Positions 1-8,380 of a stretch of DNA of 64,000 nt are shown piece by piece (positions within the stretch are counted from its first letter, which is position 1; each line of letters starts with the position of its first letter). The DNA is from Pseudomonas serboccidentalis (GTDB lineage: Bacteria; Pseudomonadota; Gammaproteobacteria; Pseudomonadales; Pseudomonadaceae). A model generated the notes under the pieces. The model was not told the origin of the DNA. It made no database searches and saw only the letters and a list, made by a program, of their open reading frames with translations. A program made the position numbers and the translations under genes. The stretch covers positions 1,326,132 to 1,390,131 of the forward strand of contig NZ_CP101655.1 of the NCBI RefSeq assembly GCF_028830055.1, given 5' to 3'.

Positions 1-75
1 CGCGCAAAACGAGAACACCCAGGTGAAACAAGCTTGGGGCACGCTCAATCGAATGGCCTTTTTACGCATTTTCAT
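1..75 (-). CDS. 5' end of a further minus-strand gene, cut by the window edge
   Basis: On the minus strand an ATG at 75 opens a frame that stays open for 25 codons to the window edge. The readable N-terminus is basic (several Lys/Arg) and then hydrophobic, like the start of a signal peptide or membrane anchor. A GGTGGTG stretch just upstream could serve as ribosome binding site, and the gap to the preceding stop at 116 is only 40 bases. It would continue the run of envelope-type genes behind the GH19 effector. No product can be named from 25 residues. Confidence 0.4.
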   Translation of the reverse strand, partial: MKMRKKAIRLSVPQACFTWVFSFCA

Positions 76-115
76 ATCACCACCCAACCAAGTAAAAATA
101 TTAATCAGCACAACA

Positions 116-529
116 TCAATGTGCTGGAAGGATGCCGTCCAAATATAAAGCTCTCTCCAGACTCATCTTCGCGGTGCACCTATTCAGATCTGCAGAATAG
201 GATGGCTTGTCCCATTCATTCTCAAACCCCTCAAGCCTACAGTTCGAATCCCTCAGCATTATCCACGCCCGCTGGGAGTTTTTCAGTCGATCCAGAAACG
301 CCTTATGCTCTTCATGCCGAGACTGGTATTGAAAAATATACCGAGACCCTGCTCTATCAATCAGCGCTTCGTAACGGTCATTAAGCACGCGAGCCGCAGC
401 CTTCATCGCTTCTTCTGCGCACTCGCCACGTTGCCCGGCCACGGCCTCGCAATCCGCATCTTGGGCAAAGCTGACTGACGAGACTGACATCGCCATAAAT
501 GCAAAGAACATCAAACGGGCGACATTCAC
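116..529 (-). CDS. small secreted protein, LprI-like (lysozyme-inhibitor family N-domain)
   Basis: Encodes about 137 residues: a cleavable signal peptide ending near SFAQ, then a short Cys-containing helical domain. The spacing of Cys residues and a central segment with an A-W motif (SQRAWIMLRDSNC) resemble the DUF1311/LprI family of periplasmic lysozyme inhibitors. I chose the GTG start at 529 because its first bases overlap the stop of the upstream gene (GTGA) and an AGGTGG lies 6 bases before it; an in-frame ATG at 553 is the alternative. Being the last complete gene downstream of a peptidoglycan-hydrolase effector, it may protect the producer's own wall. The family match is by eye and the immunity role is inferred. 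Confidence 0.65.
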   Translation of the reverse strand: MNVARLMFFAFMAMSVSSVSFAQDADCEAVAGQRGECAEEAMKAAARVLNDRYEALIDRAGSRYIFQYQSRHEEHKAFLDRLKNSQRAWIMLRDSNCRLEGFENEWDKPSYSADLNRCTAKMSLERALYLDGILPAH

Positions 530-1230
530 TGAGTGCCACCTGCGCCAATACATTCAATTGAGCTGTCCATAACGACGCCTCGGACCAGCAAACGCTCGAC
601 CGCAGCAGGGCTCCACTTAAGCTCGGTCTTGCTGGCCTCGCGGTAACAGGCCATTGCGCGGGGTAGATCAGCAGCGACGACAGTGCCGGTTTCGTAGACT
701 TCACCCAATCGCAGGAGTGCGTGGGTAGAGCCTCGTAGCGCGGCGCTATCCAATGTCGCCATCGACTTTTGCGGATCGATGCAGGCTTTGTCATTGCCGT
801 ACTCACCCTCATCGCAGTAAAACAAGGAGAGGAACACGCCATCGTCGGGATTGCTCTGAATTCCCTGATTCATGAGCTTCAGAATCTGTTCATTCGGCAA
901 TCGCGGTGCCTGCCCGGAAAGACTGATCCCCGCAGCTGCTATCGCCGCTTGGGCCGAACCTTTGCGGGCGCCGTCCACATAGCTATCCAGCGAAGCCGCG
1001 TACAAAGAGACACCGGATTCTCCAGATGCCTTGTTGACCAGCCGATCGAACATCACGCCTTTCTTCAACTCGCGCTCACCGGGTGAAGGGTGATCTGTTC
1101 GAGCCACGTCATCCATCACCGCTTCAAGCGTCCAGTCTTCAGTACTGTTCAGCACCCAGCAATCGCTGCGCTTGAAGACGAAAATCTTCAAGAAAGCGTG
1201 AATCCAGGGACAAGCCACGTTTACGCACAA
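526..1230 (-). CDS. Sel1-like repeat (TPR-related) protein
   Basis: Encodes up to 234 residues. The C-terminal half has alpha-alpha repeats of the Sel1 type, with alanine-rich helices and the pattern ALLRLGEVYETG ending in a PRAMACYREAS-like helix. Such proteins usually bind partners; no enzyme motif is visible. The start is uncertain: the first ~25 residues (Cys-rich, hydrophobic) do not make a convincing signal peptide, and a later GTG near residue 26 could be used instead. It overlaps the next gene by four bases, so they are translationally coupled, and it lies 51 bases below the preceding secreted protein. A role as immunity or accessory protein for the GH19 effector is suggested by position only. 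Confidence 0.6.
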   Translation of the reverse strand: MCVNVACPWIHAFLKIFVFKRSDCWVLNSTEDWTLEAVMDDVARTDHPSPGERELKKGVMFDRLVNKASGESGVSLYAASLDSYVDGARKGSAQAAIAAAGISLSGQAPRLPNEQILKLMNQGIQSNPDDGVFLSLFYCDEGEYGNDKACIDPQKSMATLDSAALRGSTHALLRLGEVYETGTVVAADLPRAMACYREASKTELKWSPAAVERLLVRGVVMDSSIECIGAGGTQ

Positions 1231-1281
1231 GTGATAAAGCGTGGCGTTCCCCTATGGCACGCAAAAAATTGCCAGCCATCA

Positions 1282-1809
1282 CTATTTAGCAGCGTTAATA
1301 TAGGATTTGATCAAACCTGCATTAACATAAGGGAAATGTTGCTCCTCACCTTCTTGATACCCTTCCATCCCACTCAAGTTCTTATCAAACCTGACAAGCT
1401 TATTCACAACCAATTTATTATCCGCACTTTTTTCATACCCATAAACTTGATAAAGGGTTCCGTACGTTCCAATTCCTCTGCTCGTGATTTCCCAAGAAAC
1501 CAAAACAAGTACATTTTTCTTACCCTTTACCGGATAAAAGAAAATCGACTCGATTTTTGGGTCCGAGCCCGCCACATCATATTTATCGACAAGACTTCTA
1601 TTTTTTTTATTATCGACACCAACAACATCCAAAACCAAAGAAACCGGAAACTCCGCGTTCCCTGTCTGCAAAAAGGATAGCTCCCCTCCCTTTACAACAT
1701 TAGTTTTAAACGGCCCCTGAATCACTCGACCCTGAAGGTAATCTACATCTTGAGCACTGCTGGAATTTGCTATAAGAAAAACGAAAGCAAACATGAAAAA
1801 ACGGAGCAT
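1282..1809 (-). CDS. secreted hypothetical protein next to the GH19 effector (candidate immunity protein)
   Basis: Encodes 175 residues starting with a clear signal peptide (hydrophobic stretch ending SSSAQ). The mature part is Lys- and Val-rich with predicted beta strands and has no motif I recognise. Its start ATG is only 13 bases downstream of the effector stop, with GAGG about 10 bases before it. Codon use is visibly AT-richer than in the tss genes, as in the 3' part of the effector. A periplasmic protein encoded directly after a wall-degrading T6SS effector is the normal arrangement for a cognate immunity protein, so that is the leading guess; no homology supports it. Confidence 0.65.
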   Translation of the reverse strand: MLRFFMFAFVFLIANSSSAQDVDYLQGRVIQGPFKTNVVKGGELSFLQTGNAEFPVSLVLDVVGVDNKKNRSLVDKYDVAGSDPKIESIFFYPVKGKKNVLVLVSWEITSRGIGTYGTLYQVYGYEKSADNKLVVNKLVRFDKNLSGMEGYQEGEEQHFPYVNAGLIKSYINAAK

Positions 1810-1822
1810 AGCGAATGACCTC

Positions 1823-4531
1823 TTAGTTAATATTCATTAGTGCAGCGAGGGCTTGGTATCTATTGTTCCTGTCCGTATACCCGTTTTGACCGCCATTCAC
1901 CATTTGTGTTACGTCAACCACGCTGCCTGCCTTGGCGACTTCGCACAATTTCGAGCCTCCCTGACCAGTCTTGGTAAACCAGAAGACGAAAGCGGACTCA
2001 ACACCGTATTCGGCTGAGGATATCAGGAGATCCGGATTGACCACAAAATCCTGAATATCCGAAGGGTTTCGCTGATTATGAACATTAGTGAATCGTTGAT
2101 ACTCTGATTTACCGGTTACTTGCAACATTCCACGGCCACGATATCGATAACCGTCTCGACTGGCCTCATTACCATTACCCATTCGGCCCTCGTAAACGTA
2201 ACTAGCAAGATTTTCAGCGTTCATCGCGTAATGACTTGTTTCTGACCAAAGCTTGCTTCTCAACACACCAAAATCGCAGCTATCCGTTTGCTCATTATAG
2301 CCATTCACATTGTTATGCCGTCTGCACCCGTAGGTTTTTTTCATTTGTCGGGCGCTATAATTCAAACCCTCTTCAATAATCCTGAATTGACTTTCATGAC
2401 CAACTTGGGAGAGGAAATGCGCAATAGCTTTGGGTTGCTCGAGCTTATACGCCGTAGCATACTTATTGAGATACGGCAAAATATTCAAGTGATGTGCTTC
2501 CGCCCCTGCTGGGTTAGCGGCCCTAAGCATTTCCAGAGTAATCAGATCACGTGGCGCAGTGAAATTGCCAATAAGCGCAATCGGATGAATATGCCGAACA
2601 TTAGTATCACTGGTCATTCCATGTTGCCCGACAAGCTTGTCCCACCAACTCAACTTCTTAATTCTTGCTTTTTCCTCAATCCATTCATTGTGTGGCTCTG
2701 TTTCACTGTGACCCATCAATTCATCCAGAGAATCCCATTTTTCTTGTTTGAATTGCCACTCGTTTTCATAGCGTGTAACCATCTGAGAAATTGGCTGTGC
2801 GAACCATGGCTTACTCAAAGCCTCTTTTATTTCCGAAGGCGTGAGCTTTTTATCGCCGTTTCTGTCTAGAATTTTGTAAAGGTTTTGCTTTGTAGAACCT
2901 TCTTCGGCGTTGCCGATATTAGGCTGGTAGTTCGTTTGTTCTTCCTCACTAAGACCTTCCTGTGCATGAAGAAACGCGGCCAAATGATCCACGTTACTCC
3001 CCGCCTCATCTATAAAGCTAAAACCTTCCCACTCAAAAGGTGAATGGCGCGACAAGGTAGTGTCAGGCTCTGCAAACCATCCGTTAATCTCATTCCCTTC
3101 GGCATCCCCCAGCAACCCATCCAGACGCCACCAAAGCGTATAGGTAGTGGTTCCACCCATCACAACAGGAACCTTTATCTTTTTTTCCGCTGGTAGCGCT
3201 TCCAATACCCCGACTGGGATAAAGAAGTCATAACCAACCTTTTTGTGGGGATCGGTCACTTTCGGAGGATTTGTTGCGCTCATTCCTTGCGTGTGAGTAA
3301 CCAACACACTGTCTTTTGGAATCTTTACAAGCGTTTTTTCAGCGGCAGGCATTCCCGCAGCTTTCTCTTTACTCAGTTCGGTAAATGCCTTTACGTCCTC
3401 GCAGCTAAACACCTCAACGTGCAACAGATTCTTTGGGGCCGAATCCGAATGGTTTTGATATTTGCCTACGTGACCGATCAGACTCCCCGCCGTAATCGGG
3501 AATGGAGTCGCTAAAACATGTACCGAGTCCTTCTCGGCTGGCTCACTTTTGGCTTCAAGGTTCCCCTCCCAGACATACCCGAGCACCTCAGCAGGCGCCA
3601 GCGGAGGAATAGCATTCCCGCTGACGATCTCCAACAGTTTTTGGTATTTACCACGCGTCCCATCGCTCCCGATTCTGACTTGCGTGCCGTGGGGCAAAAT
3701 GGCTTTTTCAGCGCCGGACCGGCTTGCAGAAGCGCGAACAACCAAACCTTTCTGAGGTGGGTTCATCGGGTCTTTTGCAGCGGCGCCAATGACGTAAGTG
3801 TTAGGTGTCGGGCCCGCCGTCATTTCTCTCTTGAAAACCCAGCCTGCTCTGGGTTGGAGATTGGTATTAGCCGGCGTGACGCTGACCACCTTGAGCCAAC
3901 CGTTTTGCTCTTCCCCCGTCTCGACGACCGTACCGCGACTCAAAACCGTTAGCACGGTTGCATACCCAAGTTTGCCACGCGGTTCCTGACGAACGCGCAA
4001 ACCGAGGATTTCGTCGTCGGCCGTTGCTTTGACTTGCAACGTACCACCTCCCCAAAAGGGCGGTCGCGACAATGCTGGAGTTTCCTCGTAGTTCTTCCAC
4101 TGCAACAAATGCATGTAAAGACTGAAAAAAATCAGGCTTGGACCAGGTGCTGGCGGAGAAGCAGGCGATCCAGCAGGAGCTGGGGTTGCAGGTTGCACCG
4201 GCACTTCCAAACGATGCTTAACCAATACAAAACCAGTCGAAAACTCAGCCTCAGCCGTACCGTAGGCGGATTTCGGGTACCTGCTATCAATGCGATAAGC
4301 GACTACTTCACCGTCAGCTATGCATTTGACTTCTGCCAGGTCGGGCACTAAACCCGAGGCTTCATCGAAATGAATACCGCCATGCCAAAGGCCATTGGCA
4401 CCCAACGGGTAGAAACCATCTTTGGCCTTGGCTAAAGCCTTGTAGAACTGCTGCGGATCCGTCGTCCCCGCCGCTCCAACTTTTAATGGATACGACCATT
4501 TTTCTACTTTCTTGCTGGTTGTTTCTGTCAT
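1823..4531 (-). CDS. multidomain peptidoglycan-hydrolase T6SS effector (M23-like / SH3b / EF-hand / GH19)
   Basis: Encodes 902 residues with no signal peptide. In order: a degenerate M23-like half (HGGIHFD near 50-56), a Pro/Ala-rich insertion (112-132), two SH3b-like segments (about 165-235 and 255-325), the closing M23-like strand (LLHVEVF near 369-375), a beta-rich middle, one EF-hand loop (DRNGDKKLTPSE, 556-567), and a C-terminal GH19 chitinase/endolysin-type domain (about 665-902). The GH19 domain has the HES motif (E713, likely catalytic), an EEGLNYSA segment, and GRGMLQVTG. It probably cleaves glycan strands of rival cells. The ATG at 4531 is preferred over the TTG at 4537. The gene lies 51 bases downstream of vgrG, so it is probably delivered by that spike. 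Confidence 0.85.
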   Translation of the reverse strand: MTETTSKKVEKWSYPLKVGAAGTTDPQQFYKALAKAKDGFYPLGANGLWHGGIHFDEASGLVPDLAEVKCIADGEVVAYRIDSRYPKSAYGTAEAEFSTGFVLVKHRLEVPVQPATPAPAGSPASPPAPGPSLIFFSLYMHLLQWKNYEETPALSRPPFWGGGTLQVKATADDEILGLRVRQEPRGKLGYATVLTVLSRGTVVETGEEQNGWLKVVSVTPANTNLQPRAGWVFKREMTAGPTPNTYVIGAAAKDPMNPPQKGLVVRASASRSGAEKAILPHGTQVRIGSDGTRGKYQKLLEIVSGNAIPPLAPAEVLGYVWEGNLEAKSEPAEKDSVHVLATPFPITAGSLIGHVGKYQNHSDSAPKNLLHVEVFSCEDVKAFTELSKEKAAGMPAAEKTLVKIPKDSVLVTHTQGMSATNPPKVTDPHKKVGYDFFIPVGVLEALPAEKKIKVPVVMGGTTTYTLWWRLDGLLGDAEGNEINGWFAEPDTTLSRHSPFEWEGFSFIDEAGSNVDHLAAFLHAQEGLSEEEQTNYQPNIGNAEEGSTKQNLYKILDRNGDKKLTPSEIKEALSKPWFAQPISQMVTRYENEWQFKQEKWDSLDELMGHSETEPHNEWIEEKARIKKLSWWDKLVGQHGMTSDTNVRHIHPIALIGNFTAPRDLITLEMLRAANPAGAEAHHLNILPYLNKYATAYKLEQPKAIAHFLSQVGHESQFRIIEEGLNYSARQMKKTYGCRRHNNVNGYNEQTDSCDFGVLRSKLWSETSHYAMNAENLASYVYEGRMGNGNEASRDGYRYRGRGMLQVTGKSEYQRFTNVHNQRNPSDIQDFVVNPDLLISSAEYGVESAFVFWFTKTGQGGSKLCEVAKAGSVVDVTQMVNGGQNGYTDRNNRYQALAALMNIN

Positions 4532-4582
4532 TACCAATTACCTGAATTCTGATCCCTGGTGGCTTGGATTGCCGTCGATGTC

Positions 4583-6625
4583 TTACCCGGAGAAATTGAG
4601 CATGCGTTTCGGTTTGCGTTTGATCTTTTCCTCAGACGCATTCAACAACGCCTGATCCATCAAACTCCCCGCCTTATCCTTATCCGCCGCCCCCGGCAGC
4701 ACCGGCGGTTTAATCCCGATCCCTGTGCCGGAACCAGCCGATCCACCCGCATTGATCTTAATCACCGGCCCAACCACCGTCACCCCACCGCCATCGAGCT
4801 TGATAAAGCTCCCACCCCCAAGAATGGTCAGCTCAGTCCCCGCCTCAATAACGATCTTGTCCCCAGCCTTGAGGTGTATCTCTTTCCCCACACTGGTCAG
4901 CTGCGCAGTCCCCAGCTTCACATGCTGGTTCTGCCCAACCGTCAGGTGATCATCCAGCTTCGCTTCAACCTTGCGGTCGGAGATCGTGGTGCGGTGTTCT
5001 TCAGCCTTCAGCTCGGTGTAGGTGTTCTTAACCACCGTGTCATGACGCTCATTACCGACCCGAATCTTCTGGTCATGCTCAACGTTTTCATCCCAATCGC
5101 GCTGCGCATGAATGTAGATCTGCTCCGCACCTTTCTTGTCTTCAATGCGCAGTTCGTTGTACCCGCCACCGCCCGGCGAGCTGAGCGTTTTGAACACGCT
5201 GCGCGTCTTGTTCGCCGGCAGTGCGTACGGCACCGGGTTTTCCTTGTGGTACAGGCAGCCGGTCACCAGCGGTTGGTCGGGGTCGCCTTCGAGGAAGGTG
5301 ACGAGGACCTCCATGCCGATGCGCGGAATGCTGATGGCGCCGTAGCGGTCGCCGGCCCAGGAGCTGGAGACGCGCAGCCAGCAGCTGGTTTTGTCGTCGG
5401 CGAGGCCTTCGCGGTCCCAGTGGAACTGGACTTTGATGCGGCCGTATTGGTCGCAGTGGATTTCTTCGCCTTTGGGGCCGGTGACCATGGCGGTCTGGCT
5501 GCCGAGGACGCGTGGTTTCGGGTGTTCGAGGGCCGGGCGGTAGAACACGTCCCACGGGGTGGCGAGGAAGGTGTTGCGGTAGCCCTGGTGGAAGTCGTCT
5601 TTGTTGTCGGTGGTGTCGCTGGTCACGCCTTCTTCGAGGACTTGCGGTTGTTTGCCTTCGTGGAAGATTTCGGTGAGCAGCCACAGGTCGTTCCACTCGC
5701 TGCGCGGGTGGTCGGACATGGCCATGAAGTGGCCGCTGACCAGTTTGGTCTGGTCGCCGCGACCTTCGGCCTGGCGGTAGTCGGCGCGGTGGCGTTCGAG
5801 GGCGCGCTGGCTGAGGAACTTGCCACGGGCGCGGTCGATGAAGCGGCCCGGGTAGTCGTAGTCTTCCAGATCTGGCTCGGTGCTCTCGCCTTCAGGTTTG
5901 TACGCCGCTTCCATTTGCAGGCGCGGTTTTTCGAAGTCGTAGTCCCGGCGCGTGGTGCGGCTGGTGCGGGTTTCCAGGCGCAGTTTGAAGCCTTTGATCA
6001 CCGGTTCTTTGGCGACCATGCCGCTGCCTTGCACGTAGGCGGTCGGCTGACCGAGTTTGCGGAACACGGTCTGGTCGTCGCCGAACACCAGCAGATGGCC
6101 CTTGTCGCTGTGCTGGAAGTGGTAGTGAATGCCCTCCTCTTCGCACAGGCGCTGGACAAAGTGCAGGTCGGTTTCATCGTACTGCACGCAGTAGTCGCGA
6201 TCCGGGCACGGCTGGCTGAGCTGGAAGCTGTAGGCGTTGCCCTTGATCCCGTGTTCATCGAGGATCAGCGCGATGATTTTCGGTGCCGACATCTGCTGGT
6301 AGATGCGCTGGTTGGTGCGGTGATGCAGGTATTGCAGTTGCGGCACCAGCGAGACCTTGTAGCGGGTCAGACGCTTGCCGGCATCGCCCTGGGCGACGCG
6401 GTAGATCTGGCCGTGAATGCCTGAGCCTTGTGGATCGAACGCCAGAAACGCCTGCTTGTGCAGGAGCTTTTCCAGGTCCAGATCGGGGTTTTCGCTGACC
6501 AGTTCGAGGTCGAAGCGAAACGTCTGGCTGATGCCTTCGGTGCCGGTGAACGACAGCACTTGCAGGTCGCCCACATAGTCTTCGACCTTGAGGCTGAAGT
6601 GGGTTTCGTTAGCTGGGTTGAACAT
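4583..6625 (-). CDS. vgrG: T6SS spike protein VgrG (TssI)
   Basis: Encodes 680 residues. The N-terminal part is the gp27-like hub (SFTGTEGISQTFRFDLELVS near the start; repeated IDLDLEKLL and QYDETDLHFVQRLCEEEGI motifs). It is followed by the gp5 OB-fold (GDRYGAISIPRIGMEVLVTFLEGDPDQPL) and a DUF2345-like beta-helix with repeated valine/glycine strands. The C-tail of about 40 residues is basic and carries no enzymatic domain, so cargo must bind non-covalently. The start at 6625 has GGGAG six bases upstream; the longer frame starting at 6745 runs back into the kinase gene and is rejected. It follows stk1 by 28 bases and precedes the GH19 effector, its probable cargo. Confidence 0.95.
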   Translation of the reverse strand: MFNPANETHFSLKVEDYVGDLQVLSFTGTEGISQTFRFDLELVSENPDLDLEKLLHKQAFLAFDPQGSGIHGQIYRVAQGDAGKRLTRYKVSLVPQLQYLHHRTNQRIYQQMSAPKIIALILDEHGIKGNAYSFQLSQPCPDRDYCVQYDETDLHFVQRLCEEEGIHYHFQHSDKGHLLVFGDDQTVFRKLGQPTAYVQGSGMVAKEPVIKGFKLRLETRTSRTTRRDYDFEKPRLQMEAAYKPEGESTEPDLEDYDYPGRFIDRARGKFLSQRALERHRADYRQAEGRGDQTKLVSGHFMAMSDHPRSEWNDLWLLTEIFHEGKQPQVLEEGVTSDTTDNKDDFHQGYRNTFLATPWDVFYRPALEHPKPRVLGSQTAMVTGPKGEEIHCDQYGRIKVQFHWDREGLADDKTSCWLRVSSSWAGDRYGAISIPRIGMEVLVTFLEGDPDQPLVTGCLYHKENPVPYALPANKTRSVFKTLSSPGGGGYNELRIEDKKGAEQIYIHAQRDWDENVEHDQKIRVGNERHDTVVKNTYTELKAEEHRTTISDRKVEAKLDDHLTVGQNQHVKLGTAQLTSVGKEIHLKAGDKIVIEAGTELTILGGGSFIKLDGGGVTVVGPVIKINAGGSAGSGTGIGIKPPVLPGAADKDKAGSLMDQALLNASEEKIKRKPKRMLNFSG

Positions 6626-6653
6626 AAAGTGCTCCCTGTTCGAATGTCGTCCG

Positions 6654-7655
6654 TTACGCCCGAAGTCGCAACCGTTGCAGCCAGGACGAAGTGGCGCCCA
6701 AGGCGTCACGCAATTGATCGGCAGTGATGGTGCGTTCTGCCGCATTGAAGCTCAGCGCGGTTTTTAGCGCTGGCCAGCCGTGTTTTGGCAGGTTCGCCGG
6801 GGCTTGCAGCTCGCGCTCCAGGCGCTCGTCGCGGGCCTGGGTCGAGGGCAAGCGGCGGAACGGGTGTTTGCCGCTCGCCAGTTCATAGATCACGCAGGCC
6901 ACGCCGTACACGTCCGCGCTGGCCGACAGCGGTTGGCCCTCAAGCAGTTCGGGGGCGGCGTAGCCCGGGGTCCAGGCGTTGAAACGTTCGCGGCTCAGGT
7001 GTGGCAGGCCGGGCAATACGCCCTCGTCTGCCTGGCCGAGACCGAAGTCGAAGAGGCGCAAGCCGTCTTCGCTGAGCATGACGTTGCTCGGTTTCATGTC
7101 ACCGTGCAACACGCCGCGACGGTGGGCGTAGGCCAGCGTATCGAGCAGCGGCAGGACGATGTCGCGCGTTTCTTTCCACGGCAGGCCCAGGGGCCGCTCG
7201 CAGAGCAATTTGTCCAGGGTCAGGCCACGCATGTATTCCATGGTGATGAAAGCCCGCTGGCAGTCGGTGTCGACTTCAAAGGTGTGTGCACGCACGACAT
7301 TGTCGTGGCGCAGGCGTCGGGTCAGGGCGAACTCGCTGTAGAGCAAGGCACTGGCGTCCGGCGATTCGGCAAATTCTTCGCTGAGGATTTTCAGCGCAAT
7401 GTAAGGATCGGGATCGCCGAACTGCTCATGCAGCAGGTCCCGCGCCCGGTAGACGGCACCCATGCCGCCCGCCCCGAGCAGGCGCTCGAGGTGGTAGCGG
7501 CCGGCGAGTACGTCCGGCAGTGCACCGATGCTGGCCTTGGTTGGCGCCAGCAAAGGCTCGGCTTTATCAGGCTTGGCGAAGGCGAAGTAAGTCAGGTTGT
7601 TGGCCTGTTCTTCGCTCATCAACAAGTCATCGACTGACGATTCGATTTCACTCAT
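6654..7655 (-). CDS. stk1: T6SS-associated Ser/Thr protein kinase (Stk1/PpkA type)
   Basis: Encodes 333 residues with a eukaryotic-like kinase fold: glycine loop GAGGMG (61-66), invariant Lys89 in IALKIL, catalytic loop HGDMKPSN (184-191) and DFG (203-205). The usual Arg of the HRD motif is Gly here, so this is not an RD kinase. There is no VWA or transmembrane extension as in P. aeruginosa PpkA, matching the short HSI-II kinase Stk1. In characterised systems such kinases phosphorylate the FHA protein to switch assembly on. Its ATG overlaps the phosphatase stop (ATGA), so the antagonists are translationally coupled. The frame starting at 7805 lies inside the phosphatase gene and was not used. 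Confidence 0.92.
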   Translation of the reverse strand: MSEIESSVDDLLMSEEQANNLTYFAFAKPDKAEPLLAPTKASIGALPDVLAGRYHLERLLGAGGMGAVYRARDLLHEQFGDPDPYIALKILSEEFAESPDASALLYSEFALTRRLRHDNVVRAHTFEVDTDCQRAFITMEYMRGLTLDKLLCERPLGLPWKETRDIVLPLLDTLAYAHRRGVLHGDMKPSNVMLSEDGLRLFDFGLGQADEGVLPGLPHLSRERFNAWTPGYAAPELLEGQPLSASADVYGVACVIYELASGKHPFRRLPSTQARDERLERELQAPANLPKHGWPALKTALSFNAAERTITADQLRDALGATSSWLQRLRLRA

Positions 7656-8380
7656 TGGCGGATCACCACGGCAGTCAGGTTGTCCCGGGCGGCGCCACGC
7701 AGGGCACCGTCGAACAAACGTTCCAGCGCCACGTGCGGCGCACTCAGGCTGAGGGCGTTGCCGAGGGCATCGCTGCTCAGGCCCTGGTACAAACCATCGC
7801 TGCACAACAGGAACGCATCGCCCGGATAGACCTCGAGTTCGAGGACATCCAGGGTCAGTTGTTCAGCCGCGCCGACGGCTCGGGTCAAGGCCTGAGCTGC
7901 CGGATGCGCTGCGGCCTGTTCGACGCTCATTTGTTGCTCGTCGATCAGTTGCTGTTGCAGCGAATGGTCCTTGGACAGCTGATACAGCCGCTGCCCACGC
8001 CACATGTAGCAACGGCTGTCGCCGGCCCAGATGCAGGCCGCGCGATTGCCTTCCACCAGCAGCGCCACGACGGTGCTGCCCATGATGCTGTCGTGACGCC
8101 CGGCGGTGACCGTCAACTCCTGCCCCAAACGCCGGTTCAGCCAGTGCAGGCACTGGCGGATGGCTTTGAGGCGTTCGTCGAAGTCCTCGTGTTGCGGCAG
8201 TTCAGCCAGGCTGGCGACGATCAACTGGCTGGCGATGTCGCCCCCCTGATGACCGCCCATGCCGTCCGCGACCACCCACAGCCCCTGCTGTGGCGAGTCG
8301 AGGAAGGCATCTTCGTTGCGCGCCCGCACCTTGCCCGGGTCGGTACGCGCCGCGCTGCGCCAGGAACTGGCCACCAGCAT
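7652..8380 (-). CDS. stp1: T6SS-associated PP2C-type Ser/Thr phosphatase (Stp1/PppA)
   Basis: Encodes 242 residues of the PPM/PP2C family. Visible metal-binding motifs are RARNEDAF (near 20), VVADGMGGHQGG (about 36-47), the central GDSRCYMWR segment and a C-terminal SDGLYQGL and RDNLTAVVI. No membrane segment is present, so it acts in the cytoplasm, reversing kinase phosphorylation of the FHA protein. The start overlaps the tssM stop by one base (TGATG) and its own stop overlaps the kinase start, a typical coupled tssM-stp1-stk1 string. Confidence 0.93.
   Translation of the reverse strand: MLVASSWRSAARTDPGKVRARNEDAFLDSPQQGLWVVADGMGGHQGGDIASQLIVASLAELPQHEDFDERLKAIRQCLHWLNRRLGQELTVTAGRHDSIMGSTVVALLVEGNRAACIWAGDSRCYMWRGQRLYQLSKDHSLQQQLIDEQQMSVEQAAAHPAAQALTRAVGAAEQLTLDVLELEVYPGDAFLLCSDGLYQGLSSDALGNALSLSAPHVALERLFDGALRGAARDNLTAVVIRQ

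Noticed and set aside
34..384. Plus-strand frame of 116 codons at the left edge
   Set aside because: Lies opposite the LprI-like gene with its signal peptide; composition is Ser/Thr/Pro-rich without motif.
4559..6424. Long plus-strand frame (about 620 codons) opposite vgrG
   Set aside because: Mirror frame of a high-GC gene; the translation is Val/Ala/Phe-rich with no family features, while the opposite strand is an unmistakable VgrG.
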